Under the pieces are notes generated by a model. That model saw only the letters and a program-made list of their open reading frames with translations. It was not told where the DNA came from and did no database searches. The translations under genes and the position numbers were made by a program. 64,000 nt of DNA. Origin: JAUSNA01 sp964568885. GTDB taxonomy: Bacteria; Patescibacteriota; Microgenomatia; Levybacterales; GWA1-39-11. This document shows, one piece after another, positions 16,763-24,155 of this stretch (positions within the stretch are counted from its first letter, which is position 1; every line of letters begins with the position of its first letter). Location: assembly GCA_964568885.1 (NCBI GenBank), contig CAZMSF010000002.1, forward strand, positions 4,439 through 68,438. The letters are read 5' to 3'.

Positions 16763-17518
16763 CTACTTTTGTCCTTTTTGCCAGGGGGCACGCTTTAAAA
16801 TCGGAGCATACACATCGTCATCAAGATTTATTCTTAAAGTTCGGATTTCTTCCTCTGTCAGGTCGCGGTTCGTAAACTCGATATTTGAAAGCTCGGAAAT
16901 CACAGCAAGGGGGGTTTGTTCTTGTCCCTCTCCCATACATGCAACCGCTCCTGCAGCAAGTCCGTCTGCGACATTTGCTTTTGTGACACGCATTACCCGC
17001 TCAAAGAGATCGGGTTTTCCCATATAATCATTGAGAGCGTTAAACCCGGAGTGAGCTATCGAAACTCCCGTTGTTCCCCAGCGAAGAGGAGTGGTTTTGC
17101 TGTCGGTTATAATGACTCCCACATTTTGCACACCGAATTTTTCTTCAAGATGCTTCCTGATTTTATTTGCCGTATCATACGGATTTTCGGGCCACAAAAT
17201 ATAATAACCATTCCCATTTGATTCGTCGATGCCCGCAGTTGGGATGAGTAAGTTCTGAGTAATGGTGAGATAAAATCCGTATTGGTTCTCATTCTTATCC
17301 AAAAACATTTCAGATTCTTCTTTGACTAGTTTTTCTTTATCCGTGGCCTCGGTTGTGTGATTTATTTTTTGTATTCTGCCTTCCGTTATTGAAACGATTT
17401 TTGAAGTGACTACAAGAATGGAGTTTTCCTCCATCTTATTTATATAGGTGTCGATAATATTGAAAAGGTTGGTGTCTTTTTCGGTTATCTTGTGAGTTTT
17501 TACCGGGGTAATTATCAT
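16763..17518 (-). CDS. CofE-like gamma-glutamyl ligase (F420-0 / folate type)
   Basis: 251 residues of the CofE family, which adds L-glutamate by a gamma bond to F420-0 or, in some bacteria, to folates using GTP. Family text is visible: NSILVVTSKIVSITEGR near the start, then LLIPTAGIDESNGNG, GVIITDSKTTPLRWGTTGVSIAHSG and ADGLAAGAVACMGEG. No other F420 genes are in view, so a folate or other glutamylation role is more likely (inference). A shared upstream region drives purB the other way: TTGTCA (minus strand) at 17549-17554, 17 nt, TACAAT at 17526-17531, 7 nt from the ATG. The disordered protein gene follows downstream. Confidence 0.85.
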   Translation of the reverse strand: MIITPVKTHKITEKDTNLFNIIDTYINKMEENSILVVTSKIVSITEGRIQKINHTTEATDKEKLVKEESEMFLDKNENQYGFYLTITQNLLIPTAGIDESNGNGYYILWPENPYDTANKIRKHLEEKFGVQNVGVIITDSKTTPLRWGTTGVSIAHSGFNALNDYMGKPDLFERVMRVTKANVADGLAAGAVACMGEGQEQTPLAVISELSNIEFTNRDLTEEEIRTLRINLDDDVYAPILKRAPWQKGQK

Positions 17519-17525
17519 AGAGGCA

Positions 17526-17554
17526 ATTGTACACTAATTTAGCCTCATTGACAA
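17526..17554 (-). promoter_or_regulatory. Promoter of the cofE-like gene, leaderless type
   Basis: Minus-strand TTGTCA (17549-17554), 17-nt spacer, TACAAT (17526-17531), 7 nt to the ATG at 17518. The -35 overlaps the purB -35 on the other strand by five bases, so the two promoters should compete. Confidence 0.7.
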
Positions 17555-17575
17555 AAACAAAACAGAAATTATAAT
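17548..17575 (+). promoter_or_regulatory. Promoter of purB, leaderless type
   Basis: Consensus TTGACA (17548-17553), 16-nt spacer, consensus TATAAT (17570-17575), 6 nt to the ATG at 17582. No Shine-Dalgarno. Confidence 0.8.
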
Positions 17576-17581
17576 CGGATT

Positions 17582-19024
17582 ATGGCAGCAGAAAACGCAA
17601 CTACCCCGGAACAGCTTGTAGCAGCCGCACCATATCCTGAAGAACAATTGATGGCTTTAACTACCCTTGATGGCCGATATAAAAAAGATGTTGAAGACTT
17701 AAGGCCTTACGGCAGCGAATTCGGTTTGATTGGGGCACGAGCAGAGGTAGAGGGAAGACATCTCGTTTTGCTATCCGATTTTGGAGTCATTAGAACTTTG
17801 GCTCCAGGAGAGAGACAATTCCTGTTAGAATTTGGAACCAACCTGACAGTTCCACAAGCACAACGCGTGAAAGCTTTGGAGGCTGTTAGCGATCATGATG
17901 TTCAGGCTGTTGAAAAGATGATGAGAGAGCAGCTTGGCGGTACGAGCATGGCCGATTTGACTCCATACACTCATCTATTCATGACTTCTGAAAATGATAA
18001 TAACCTGGCATATCGTGTCATGTTGAAAAGAGGGACAGAAAGAATTTTAGTCCCGACTGCAGACGCCGGAATAGATGCACTGATGGATATTGCTGCCCAC
18101 GAAAAAGAAACAAGGATGCCGGCAAGAACACATGGGCAAAAGGGTGTCACAACAACTGTAGGGAAAGAAATTGCTTTATTTGCGGTAAGGCTCAATGCAC
18201 AACTGAGAAAACTTCGAAATATGCAACTAACAGGCTCTTTTAATGGGGCGGTTGGAAACTTTAACGCGCACGAATACGTTCGGCCCGATATCAATTGGCA
18301 GGAATATGCAAAGCAAATGGTTGAAGGATTTGGATTTGAGTACAATCCCTTCACAACACAAATTAATCCTTATGAGGATATGGTTGAAGCGTTTCAAACA
18401 TACCATCGGTTAAATAGCGTGCTTTTGGATTGCGATCAGGACATGTGGAGGTATATAAGCGACGATTGGTTTGCACAACAAGCAGTTTTGGGAGAGACTG
18501 GGTCTTCGACAATGGCGCAGAAAATCAATCCGATTAAGTTTGAGAATAGCGAAGGGAATTTAGCAATGGCCAACGGAATATTTGAAGTGCTTGCAAGAAA
18601 ACTGCCGGTTTCAAGATTGCAGCGAGATTTATCCGACAGTACTGTCATACGAAACGCACCCACAGCAGTTGGATACACCCTGTTATCTTTTAGAAATACA
18701 TTAAAAGGTCTTGGGAGAATTTATCCAAACCACCCGGTTCTTGAAAGGGCAGTTGAAAGCGATTGGAGTGTCCTTACAGAAGCGGTTCAGTCCCAAATGA
18801 GAATGGACGGCGATGCCGATGCCTATGACAAAGTAAAAAATGCATCAAGGGGAAAGAGAATAGATGGTGACAACTGGGAGAAATGGTTGGATGAGGTTCC
18901 CGATATTTTGGATGAAAGTAAGGAAAAATTACGAACCTTAACACCGGGTGAGTATATTGGGATTGCTCCTGACCTTGTCGACCAAATTGCAGATGTAATC
19001 AAAAACACGCGGCAAGGAAAATAA
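17582..19024 (+). CDS. purB: Adenylosuccinate lyase
   Basis: 480 residues. Catalyses two fumarate-releasing steps of purine synthesis: SAICAR to AICAR and adenylosuccinate to AMP. The superfamily signature appears as GSSTMAQKINPIKFEN (307 onward) with the catalytic Ser loop, where Pro of the usual MPxK is replaced by Ala. ARTHGQ (about 181-186) holds the conserved Thr-His. Length and sequence style are those of the E. coli PurB type rather than the shorter Bacillus type. It has its own strong promoter and is separate from the purN-D-L-Q cluster at 44683-50516. Convergent with the DUF1704 gene. Confidence 0.95.
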   Translation: MAAENATTPEQLVAAAPYPEEQLMALTTLDGRYKKDVEDLRPYGSEFGLIGARAEVEGRHLVLLSDFGVIRTLAPGERQFLLEFGTNLTVPQAQRVKALEAVSDHDVQAVEKMMREQLGGTSMADLTPYTHLFMTSENDNNLAYRVMLKRGTERILVPTADAGIDALMDIAAHEKETRMPARTHGQKGVTTTVGKEIALFAVRLNAQLRKLRNMQLTGSFNGAVGNFNAHEYVRPDINWQEYAKQMVEGFGFEYNPFTTQINPYEDMVEAFQTYHRLNSVLLDCDQDMWRYISDDWFAQQAVLGETGSSTMAQKINPIKFENSEGNLAMANGIFEVLARKLPVSRLQRDLSDSTVIRNAPTAVGYTLLSFRNTLKGLGRIYPNHPVLERAVESDWSVLTEAVQSQMRMDGDADAYDKVKNASRGKRIDGDNWEKWLDEVPDILDESKEKLRTLTPGEYIGIAPDLVDQIADVIKNTRQGK

Positions 19025-19037
19025 ATCTTCAGCTTCT

Positions 19038-20150
19038 CTATCTTTGGAATTTTGGTGTTAGGACATTTTCGGTATTAAGCAGGCCATATTTTGACAGGAG
19101 TGAGGACAAGATAGGAGAGCGCGTTGCGTACAAAAGTTTCTTTGGGAATTTTTCAGCGACCAAATTCTCTACCTCATGAAATCCTAAAAGATACGAAGCA
19201 TCCTTTGGGAAGCCACCGGGCGCAGAGGTGTCGGAGAGTCCGCGTTTGACTCTATATGTCATGACAAATGCACGCTGTGGGGTAAGAGTTTCTGAGAGTG
19301 AATCAAAAATCTCACGAAAACTTTTATGCAAAAGCCTGACTGCTTTTATCCGCGAGAAGTACATTTCAAATGCACTCGGCGTTATTTTTCGCGTCATCAC
19401 TTCGTTGTAGACGGCAAGACCTTCGCCGTACAGATGCTGGTTACCATATTTGGAAAGCTCCGAAAGAATCGAAGACCCGCGCCGGGCATTCTCTGCTTGA
19501 AGTACGTGGCTTTCAATTTCATGAATAACCAGTCTGTCAACATTGCACTCAAAACGCTTTATATCACACCCAATATTTACCGATTGCCTTCCGACATTTA
19601 TGATATGTGGCGAAAAAGCATCAATATTGACGTCGAATCCATTAATACTATATTTGTTCAACACCATTTCAAAGCGCTCTTTTATCTTTCCCGCATTCTG
19701 CATCCGGTGCGTAATATGCATCGTAAATTCAACTTTGGGAGTATTGGTGAGCAGAAGGTCGAGTCTGTCGGTTCCCCAATCAAATAGCTTATGAGCATTA
19801 TCTGAAAATTTATCCGTACCTATTGAGCTTTTCGTCAAAAAGAGATTTTTCTGATCATCAAGAAATTCCAGAAAGTACTCTTTCAATTCGTCCGGCAACA
19901 AAAGCGTATCTATCTCCGATTTAAATCCGTCGATTATTTTGGGGATATCTTTAAACTCCCTTTTTTTATAAATATATTGGGGATTATATGTGCTTGAATT
20001 AAAAAATTTTTCCAGCTCCTCTTTGTAGTTGAGCGGAGTCAATGATTCGGTACCTATATGAAGAGACTTTTTTATTTCTAAAAATTTCTTTGCAATTTCT
20101 TCGAGCTGTTGTTTTACCTTTTCCTGGATTACACTTTCTTCTTTTGCCAT
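19038..20150 (-). CDS. DUF1704 (MATCAP-like) zinc metallopeptidase
   Basis: 370 residues. The signature of the DUF1704 family is visible: VIHEIESHVLQAENARRG, giving the unusual HExxxH zinc motif (H210, E211, H215), then YGEGLAVYNE (241-250), which may supply a third ligand or substrate contact. In animals this family includes the MATCAP tubulin tyrosine carboxypeptidase (established knowledge). Bacterial members are uncharacterised. No signal peptide or membrane helix, so cytosolic; the N-terminal 100 residues are helical and charged. A minus-strand TATAAT lies 7 nt before the ATG (20158-20163). The substrate is unknown; C-terminal trimming of a protein is a family-based guess. Confidence 0.85.
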   Translation of the reverse strand: MAKEESVIQEKVKQQLEEIAKKFLEIKKSLHIGTESLTPLNYKEELEKFFNSSTYNPQYIYKKREFKDIPKIIDGFKSEIDTLLLPDELKEYFLEFLDDQKNLFLTKSSIGTDKFSDNAHKLFDWGTDRLDLLLTNTPKVEFTMHITHRMQNAGKIKERFEMVLNKYSINGFDVNIDAFSPHIINVGRQSVNIGCDIKRFECNVDRLVIHEIESHVLQAENARRGSSILSELSKYGNQHLYGEGLAVYNEVMTRKITPSAFEMYFSRIKAVRLLHKSFREIFDSLSETLTPQRAFVMTYRVKRGLSDTSAPGGFPKDASYLLGFHEVENLVAEKFPKKLLYATRSPILSSLLSKYGLLNTENVLTPKFQR

Positions 20151-20498
20151 CGGGGTAATTATAGTATCACTACGTTGCTTCTTTGTCGAATTACCGCAAG
20201 AATTTTAGAAGTAGAATCCAGGTATTAGGGTATAATTTTTAGGGTTTAGCTTTTGAATAAATAAATAAACCAAAAAAAGTTTAAAAGATATGAATGTAAG
20301 CCTAATAATGTTTGCAGTTTAGATAAAAAAATATACTAAAAAGGGTAAAAAGGAAGAAATATGTTTTGTGGAAAAAAAGTCCCAAATGCGGGGATAGATG
20401 GAATTTTTCAAGACAAAAAAAGACTGTGTCATACTGCATCACGATTTTTTGGCCCTCAAAGCATTGATAAGTGAGAGCGCAAAGCATACAATATCTTC
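20151..20498. other. Divergent intergenic region, AT-rich
   Basis: 348 bp between divergent genes. It holds the two leaderless-type promoters at its ends (TATAAT on the minus strand at 20158-20163; TTGATA-17-TACAAT at 20464-20492). The centre is A-rich with an additional TATAAT-like hexamer near 20231. I see no convincing gene or stable RNA in it. Confidence 0.5.
20464..20492 (+). promoter_or_regulatory. Promoter of the 20499 gene, leaderless type
   Basis: TTGATA (20464-20469), 17-nt spacer, TACAAT (20487-20492), 6 nt to the ATG at 20499. Confidence 0.7.
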
Positions 20499-22055
20499 AT
20501 GCAACTTAATAAATACTCGGAAAGCCTTATCCAACTTTTCGAGAAGGCCAAAGAAAAGCCAATCGAAACTGCTAATGTTGTAAATCCTCTCGTTTCGGAA
20601 CTTGCTTCATGGTACGAAAAATTCCGTAATTCAATTGAGTATAGGGATGAAGAGGTGATATTGAGAGCATCAATTGAGCGGATTTTAAAAAGACGCTTGG
20701 CACTTGGAGGGACCGGTGCAACTGCCGCAAAGCCTCTCCTTAAAGAATTGGTATGGGCACGGTATTTTCCGGAAAGTCTTTATACGGAAGAGACCATTTC
20801 AAGAATTGAAAGAGTAATTAATTTTTATCTCCAACTAAAAAGCGAGGCGGTAAAAAGAGGGTTGAAAGAAGGAAACATGCGGGAGCTGATGTTCCAACTC
20901 ATGTCTTCGGATGTTGAGCAGTCGCTGCATCCTAATAAGGTAGAAGAAGCTGTCGGGAATTACATCTTTCATGTTCTGCAGAAAAGTATTGCAGTTGAAG
21001 AAACGATGGAAGAAGAGAGAGACGTGCAGCTTTTTATTGCAATCCGCAGAGCGTATTCAAAAGACGATATTGCATTTTTGAGATTTAAATTATTCACACA
21101 ATATTTCGGAAAAATGAGCAACCAGGAAGTAGCGGAAGTGGCCGATAAATTTAAAGATGCGAACGAACAGATAGAGAAACAATTGACGCATCCTGCTCGG
21201 TTTAAGATATTGTCATATGTCAAAAGACAAATTCCCGCATTCCTTATCATGGAGGATATTTTTGCAACACAGGACAGCATAAAAGATTTGGTGCAGAATG
21301 AAGAAGAGTTGGATGCGGTTATTTTGGCCGCATGCAAGAGGAAATACAAAACGATTTCGGAGAAAGTAAGACGTGCCATTATACGAAGTGTTATTTTTAT
21401 TCTTCTTTCGAAAACAGTAATTGCATTTGGTGTTGAGGGGACATATGAGCGAATATTTTTGGGACACGTTCAGTGGCTAACTTTAGCGCTGAATGTTGCC
21501 ATCCCAACGCTTTTTATGATCGTCGTTGGATTTTCTATCCGCACTCCGGGAGACAAAAATTCACGTTTAATTCTGTCCAGAATACATGCATTGCTTTTTG
21601 ACGAGGAACCTAAAATTGGCCGCGCGATTGATTTTCCGGTTCCGGATAAAAAGCCGAGAAGCGCCATGGATTGGGTCTTTTGGGTATTGTGGGTGACTGC
21701 ATTTTTACTAAGTTTTGGTGCGGTGTCTTTGGGTCTTTCATTATTGCATTTCAGCATGGTATCTCAGGGCATATTCATTTTCTTCTTGGCAATCGTGTCA
21801 TTTCTTGCGTACCGCATCAATATCACCGCGCATGAATATAGCGTTGAGAACAGGCAGGGGCTTTTGACACCGATTATCGATTTTTTCTTTATGCCGATAG
21901 CAAGAGTTGGACAGTATCTGACGGCAGGAATTTCTCAGATAAATATTTTTCTTTTTATTCTGGACTTTATTATAGAAGCACCATACAAAGCTATTGTCGG
22001 ATTTTTTGACCAGTGGTTTTTCTTCTTGCACTCAAAGCGTGAGGAAATCGGCTAG
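20499..22055 (+). CDS. Conserved-type membrane protein of unknown function
   Basis: 518 residues. The first 280 residues are soluble, helical and charged (ERILKRRLALGGTGATAAKPLLKELVWARYFP, in part, and an acidic EETMEEERDVQ stretch). The second half has about five hydrophobic segments (near 290-305, 325-345, 388-412, 418-440, 482-500) with loops containing IRTPGDKNS and DFPVPDKKPRS. I know this architecture only as a hypothetical protein of CPR genomes and can name no family. It stands alone with its own promoter and converges on the FKBP gene across a structured repeat. Confidence 0.75.
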   Translation: MQLNKYSESLIQLFEKAKEKPIETANVVNPLVSELASWYEKFRNSIEYRDEEVILRASIERILKRRLALGGTGATAAKPLLKELVWARYFPESLYTEETISRIERVINFYLQLKSEAVKRGLKEGNMRELMFQLMSSDVEQSLHPNKVEEAVGNYIFHVLQKSIAVEETMEEERDVQLFIAIRRAYSKDDIAFLRFKLFTQYFGKMSNQEVAEVADKFKDANEQIEKQLTHPARFKILSYVKRQIPAFLIMEDIFATQDSIKDLVQNEEELDAVILAACKRKYKTISEKVRRAIIRSVIFILLSKTVIAFGVEGTYERIFLGHVQWLTLALNVAIPTLFMIVVGFSIRTPGDKNSRLILSRIHALLFDEEPKIGRAIDFPVPDKKPRSAMDWVFWVLWVTAFLLSFGAVSLGLSLLHFSMVSQGIFIFFLAIVSFLAYRINITAHEYSVENRQGLLTPIIDFFFMPIARVGQYLTAGISQINIFLFILDFIIEAPYKAIVGFFDQWFFFLHSKREEIG

Positions 22056-22061
22056 ATACTG

Positions 22062-22179
22062 ATGGGTCCTGTCACTTCTCGCCCCAATTTGCGCTGCTTT
22101 TCGCCCGCTCTACTTGTTTGGAATTTTTATGTTCGCTTGCAAAAAGTTCTCAATTGGGGTCCCCAGTCGTGCCACCCAT
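22062..22179. repeat. Structured inverted-repeat element, copy A
   Basis: Nested inverted repeats: outer ATGGGT/ACCCAT (22062-22067 with 22174-22179), inner CCCCAATT/AATTGGGG (22082-22089 with 22152-22159). It shares GGGTCCTGTC at its left end and GGGGTCCCC plus TGCCACCC at its right end with copy B at 39650-39748. It lies between convergent genes, so it may also act as a terminator. Confidence 0.65.
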
Positions 22180-22186
22180 TCGAAGG

Positions 22187-22525
22187 CTATTTGATATCCA
22201 GAAGTTCTACCTCGAAGATGAGGTCGGCTAGGGGAGGGATAACGTCTCCGGCGCCTTCCTCACCATACCCCATGGTGTAGGGGATAAAGAGTTTTCTTTT
22301 TCCTCCGACTTTCATTCCGGGAACTCCTTCGTCCCAACCTTTTATCACATGCCCGACGCCAATAAGTGTTTCAAATGGAATGCCACGGTCTACTGAAGAA
22401 TCGAATTTTTCCCCGTCATCGAAGGTCCCTGTGTAATGCATTACAACACGGTCTCCGGATTTTGCTTCGCGTCCTTTTCCGACAACAATATCTTCAATAA
22501 CAAGTTTTGAAATAGGAGTTTTCAT
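22187..22525 (-). CDS. FKBP-type peptidyl-prolyl isomerase
   Basis: 112 residues, a single minimal FKBP domain without signal peptide, so a cytosolic folding helper. Typical text: DRVVMHYTGTFDDGEKFDSS, VIKGWDEGVPGMKVGGKRKLFIP, YGEEGAGDVIPPLADLIFEVELL. Nearly all active-site aromatic positions of FKBP12 have a counterpart (Y, F, D, W, Y). It follows the 22530-22820 gene by 4 nt on the same strand and is probably translated from the same mRNA. Confidence 0.95.
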   Translation of the reverse strand: MKTPISKLVIEDIVVGKGREAKSGDRVVMHYTGTFDDGEKFDSSVDRGIPFETLIGVGHVIKGWDEGVPGMKVGGKRKLFIPYTMGYGEEGAGDVIPPLADLIFEVELLDIK

Positions 22526-22529
22526 ACAT

Positions 22530-22820
22530 TCATTTTACACCAACAAAATCAATTCGTGGAAGGAATGCTCTGATTTGGTCCCAGAATTTATCTGCAAGTC
22601 CTGAGGAGTATTTCGAGAACTGGCCGCTATTTTGGTGAGCGGTCAATTTCATTTCGTATTCGCGGATTATATCAACTACTTTTTTACCTTTTTCATTGAA
22701 TTCATTTTTATATTCTTCCTCATTTTGGAGGAATTTGTCATGGATATCCTTAAAATCCAGCATCAAGTCCCGGTGCTGTTCCATCATCTCTAAGAATAAT
22801 TGGCGGTATTTGGCTGACAT
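22530..22820 (-). CDS. Small helical protein, unknown function
   Basis: 96 residues, charged and helical, no membrane segment (YRQLFLEMMEQHRDLMLDFK, then EEEYKNEFNEKGKKVVDII, ending LPRIDFVGVK). Not recognised beyond its resemblance to short hypothetical CPR proteins. A -10 TATACT on the minus strand (22827-22832) lies 6 nt before the ATG, fitting the leaderless pattern; TTGACT-17-TAATAT is an overlapping alternative. It is first in a two-gene unit with FKBP. Confidence 0.75.
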   Translation of the reverse strand: MSAKYRQLFLEMMEQHRDLMLDFKDIHDKFLQNEEEYKNEFNEKGKKVVDIIREYEMKLTAHQNSGQFSKYSSGLADKFWDQIRAFLPRIDFVGVK

Positions 22821-22884
22821 GGTTTAAGTATATTAAAGAGTATAAGCTTTCGAGTCAAGAGGCCTTTTGATATAATTGTAAGCT

Positions 22885-22941
22885 ATGAATAACTATCAAA
22901 TTTTGTTATTTTACCCCGAGCGAAGCGAGTGGGCAAAATAA
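22885..22941 (+). CDS. 18-codon upstream ORF, duplicated start of trhO
   Basis: Encodes MNNYQILLFYPERSEWAK and then stops 7 nt before the trhO ATG. Its first ten residues repeat the trhO N-terminus (MNNFQVLLFY) with two conservative changes. Codons 10-18 coincide with a hairpin (arms near TTATTTTACCC and GGGCAAAATAA) around GAGCGAAGCGAG. TATAAT (22871-22876, with TG extension) lies 8 nt before its ATG, so this would be the 5' end of the mRNA. It is either a broken original start or a leader peptide. Confidence 0.5.
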   Translation: MNNYQILLFYPERSEWAK

Positions 22942-22948
22942 AATTCAT

Positions 22949-23857
22949 ATGAATAATTTTCAAGTTCTTTTATTTTATAAATATATTCCAATTGAAAATC
23001 CTGTGCACGAAATGCGCGAGCAGAAGAGGCTTTGTGAGCGGTTAGGGTTGAGGGGACGGATAATTATTGCCACGGAAGGAATTAATGGAACGGTTGAGGG
23101 AACTGTTGAGAATACGGAGGAATACATGCAAATTATAATGCAAGACCCTCGATTTTCTGATATTAATTGGAAAAAATCGGAGGGAACGGGAAATGCATTC
23201 CCAAAGCTAAAAGTGAAAGTGAGAGAGGAAATTGTAAGCCTTCATCTTCACGACAAAGACATAAAGCCATGGAAAGTTACAGGAAAATACTTGGAAGCGG
23301 AGGAATTACATAGATGGTTTGAGGAAGGAAGAGAGTTCTACATTGTTGACATGAGGAATGATTATGAGCATAAAAGCGGGTATTTTGAAGGTTCGATACT
23401 GCCTCCCTTCAGTAATTTTAGAGATCTCTCAGAATTGTTACCGCATCTTGAAAGTTTGAAAAACAAGACTGTAGTGACCGTATGCACCGGTGGAGTCAGG
23501 TGCGAAAAAGCATCCGGTTTTTTGATAAAAAATGGATTTGCGGATGTGTACCAATTGAAGAATGGCATCGTAACGTATATGGAAAAATATCCTAACGAAC
23601 ATTTTAAAGGAAAATTATATGTTTTTGACGGGCGGATATTAATGGGTTTTAACACCGGTTCTGAGAGGCACGAGGTTGTCGGAAAGTGCGAGAGGTGTTC
23701 GGAAACATCGGAACATTACATCAACTGTGACACCGTAGGATGCCATAGACATTTTATCTTGTGTGAGAAATGTATCGGTGAGTCAGGCAAAGTTTGTCCT
23801 GCTGGCTGCAAATATTTAAGAAGAAAGCAGCGCGAAAATCCCATACACCCCGCATAA
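22949..23857 (+). CDS. trhO: tRNA uridine(34) hydroxylase TrhO (YceA-type rhodanese)
   Basis: 302 residues. TrhO hydroxylates U34 of certain tRNAs at the wobble base, prephenate-independently. In order: an N-terminal acylphosphatase-like domain (ATEGINGTVEGT, 41-52), a rhodanese domain with VDMRNDYE and the active loop CTGGVRCEK (C179, C185), and a Cys-rich zinc-type C-terminus (CERCSE, CDTVGC, CEKCIGE, CPAGC). The start at 22949 has no Shine-Dalgarno and is preceded 7 nt upstream by the stop of the duplicated upstream ORF. Translation may depend on coupling to that ORF. Downstream lie two hairpin repeats. Confidence 0.93.
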   Translation: MNNFQVLLFYKYIPIENPVHEMREQKRLCERLGLRGRIIIATEGINGTVEGTVENTEEYMQIIMQDPRFSDINWKKSEGTGNAFPKLKVKVREEIVSLHLHDKDIKPWKVTGKYLEAEELHRWFEEGREFYIVDMRNDYEHKSGYFEGSILPPFSNFRDLSELLPHLESLKNKTVVTVCTGGVRCEKASGFLIKNGFADVYQLKNGIVTYMEKYPNEHFKGKLYVFDGRILMGFNTGSERHEVVGKCERCSETSEHYINCDTVGCHRHFILCEKCIGESGKVCPAGCKYLRRKQRENPIHPA

Positions 23858-23858
23858 G

Positions 23859-23953
23859 TTCTTAAACGCAGTCAAGAACTCTCAAAGTTCTTATACGAAG
23901 TAAAGAAAACTTCAGCTTTTCTTAAACGCAGTCAAGAACTCTCAAAGTTCTTA
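23859..23953 (+). repeat. Two 35-bp direct repeats forming hairpins
   Basis: Identical 35-bp copies at 23859-23893 and 23919-23953 (60-bp period). Each contains the perfect stem AAGAACT-CTCAA-AGTTCTT. The 25-bp spacer holds its own stem GAAGT/ACTTC. Copy 2 runs into a T-rich stretch. Just after the trhO stop, so tandem 3' hairpins are the likely role; two copies with a self-complementary spacer do not suggest CRISPR. Confidence 0.75.
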
Positions 23954-23998
23954 CTTTCTTTTCACGCCTTTTTTGATTTAGTGCTATATATTGTGAGC

Positions 23999-24082
23999 AT
24001 GGAAGTAGTAGTGAAGAGGTCGGTTTTTGCCGCTCTCGCAACCATTATATTACTAAGCGCCTACATCGTATCATTGCGATAA
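23999..24082 (+). CDS. Tiny single-pass membrane peptide (27 aa), tentative
   Basis: Encodes MEVVVKRSVFAALATIILLS and then AYIVSLR, a basic-flanked hydrophobic helix long enough to cross the membrane. TATATT (23987-23992) lies 6 nt before the ATG, matching the leaderless pattern seen at longer genes. No relative is known to me. Coding rests only on the promoter position and the helix, so it is tentative. Confidence 0.4.
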   Translation: MEVVVKRSVFAALATIILLSAYIVSLR

Positions 24083-24155
24083 AAAAAAGAAGTAGTTGTT
24101 GCCATCTTTTTTTCATTGTAAAATGTAACCCCCCACATATCATTGCGGGTTTGTC

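Noticed and set aside
20302..20487. 61-codon minus-strand frame in the 20151-20498 gap
   Set aside because: Low-complexity Phe/Leu-rich reading of A-tracts, overlapping the promoter of the 20499 gene. No ribosome site or -10 at a suitable distance.
22062..22179. Integron attC-like site suggested by two nested paired boxes
   Set aside because: The architecture is similar, but the GTTRRRY/RYYYAAC core is missing and no integrase is present. Kept as a structured repeat instead.
23859..23953. CRISPR-like direct repeats
   Set aside because: Only two copies, spacer is self-complementary and partly resembles the flanks, and no cas genes are present.
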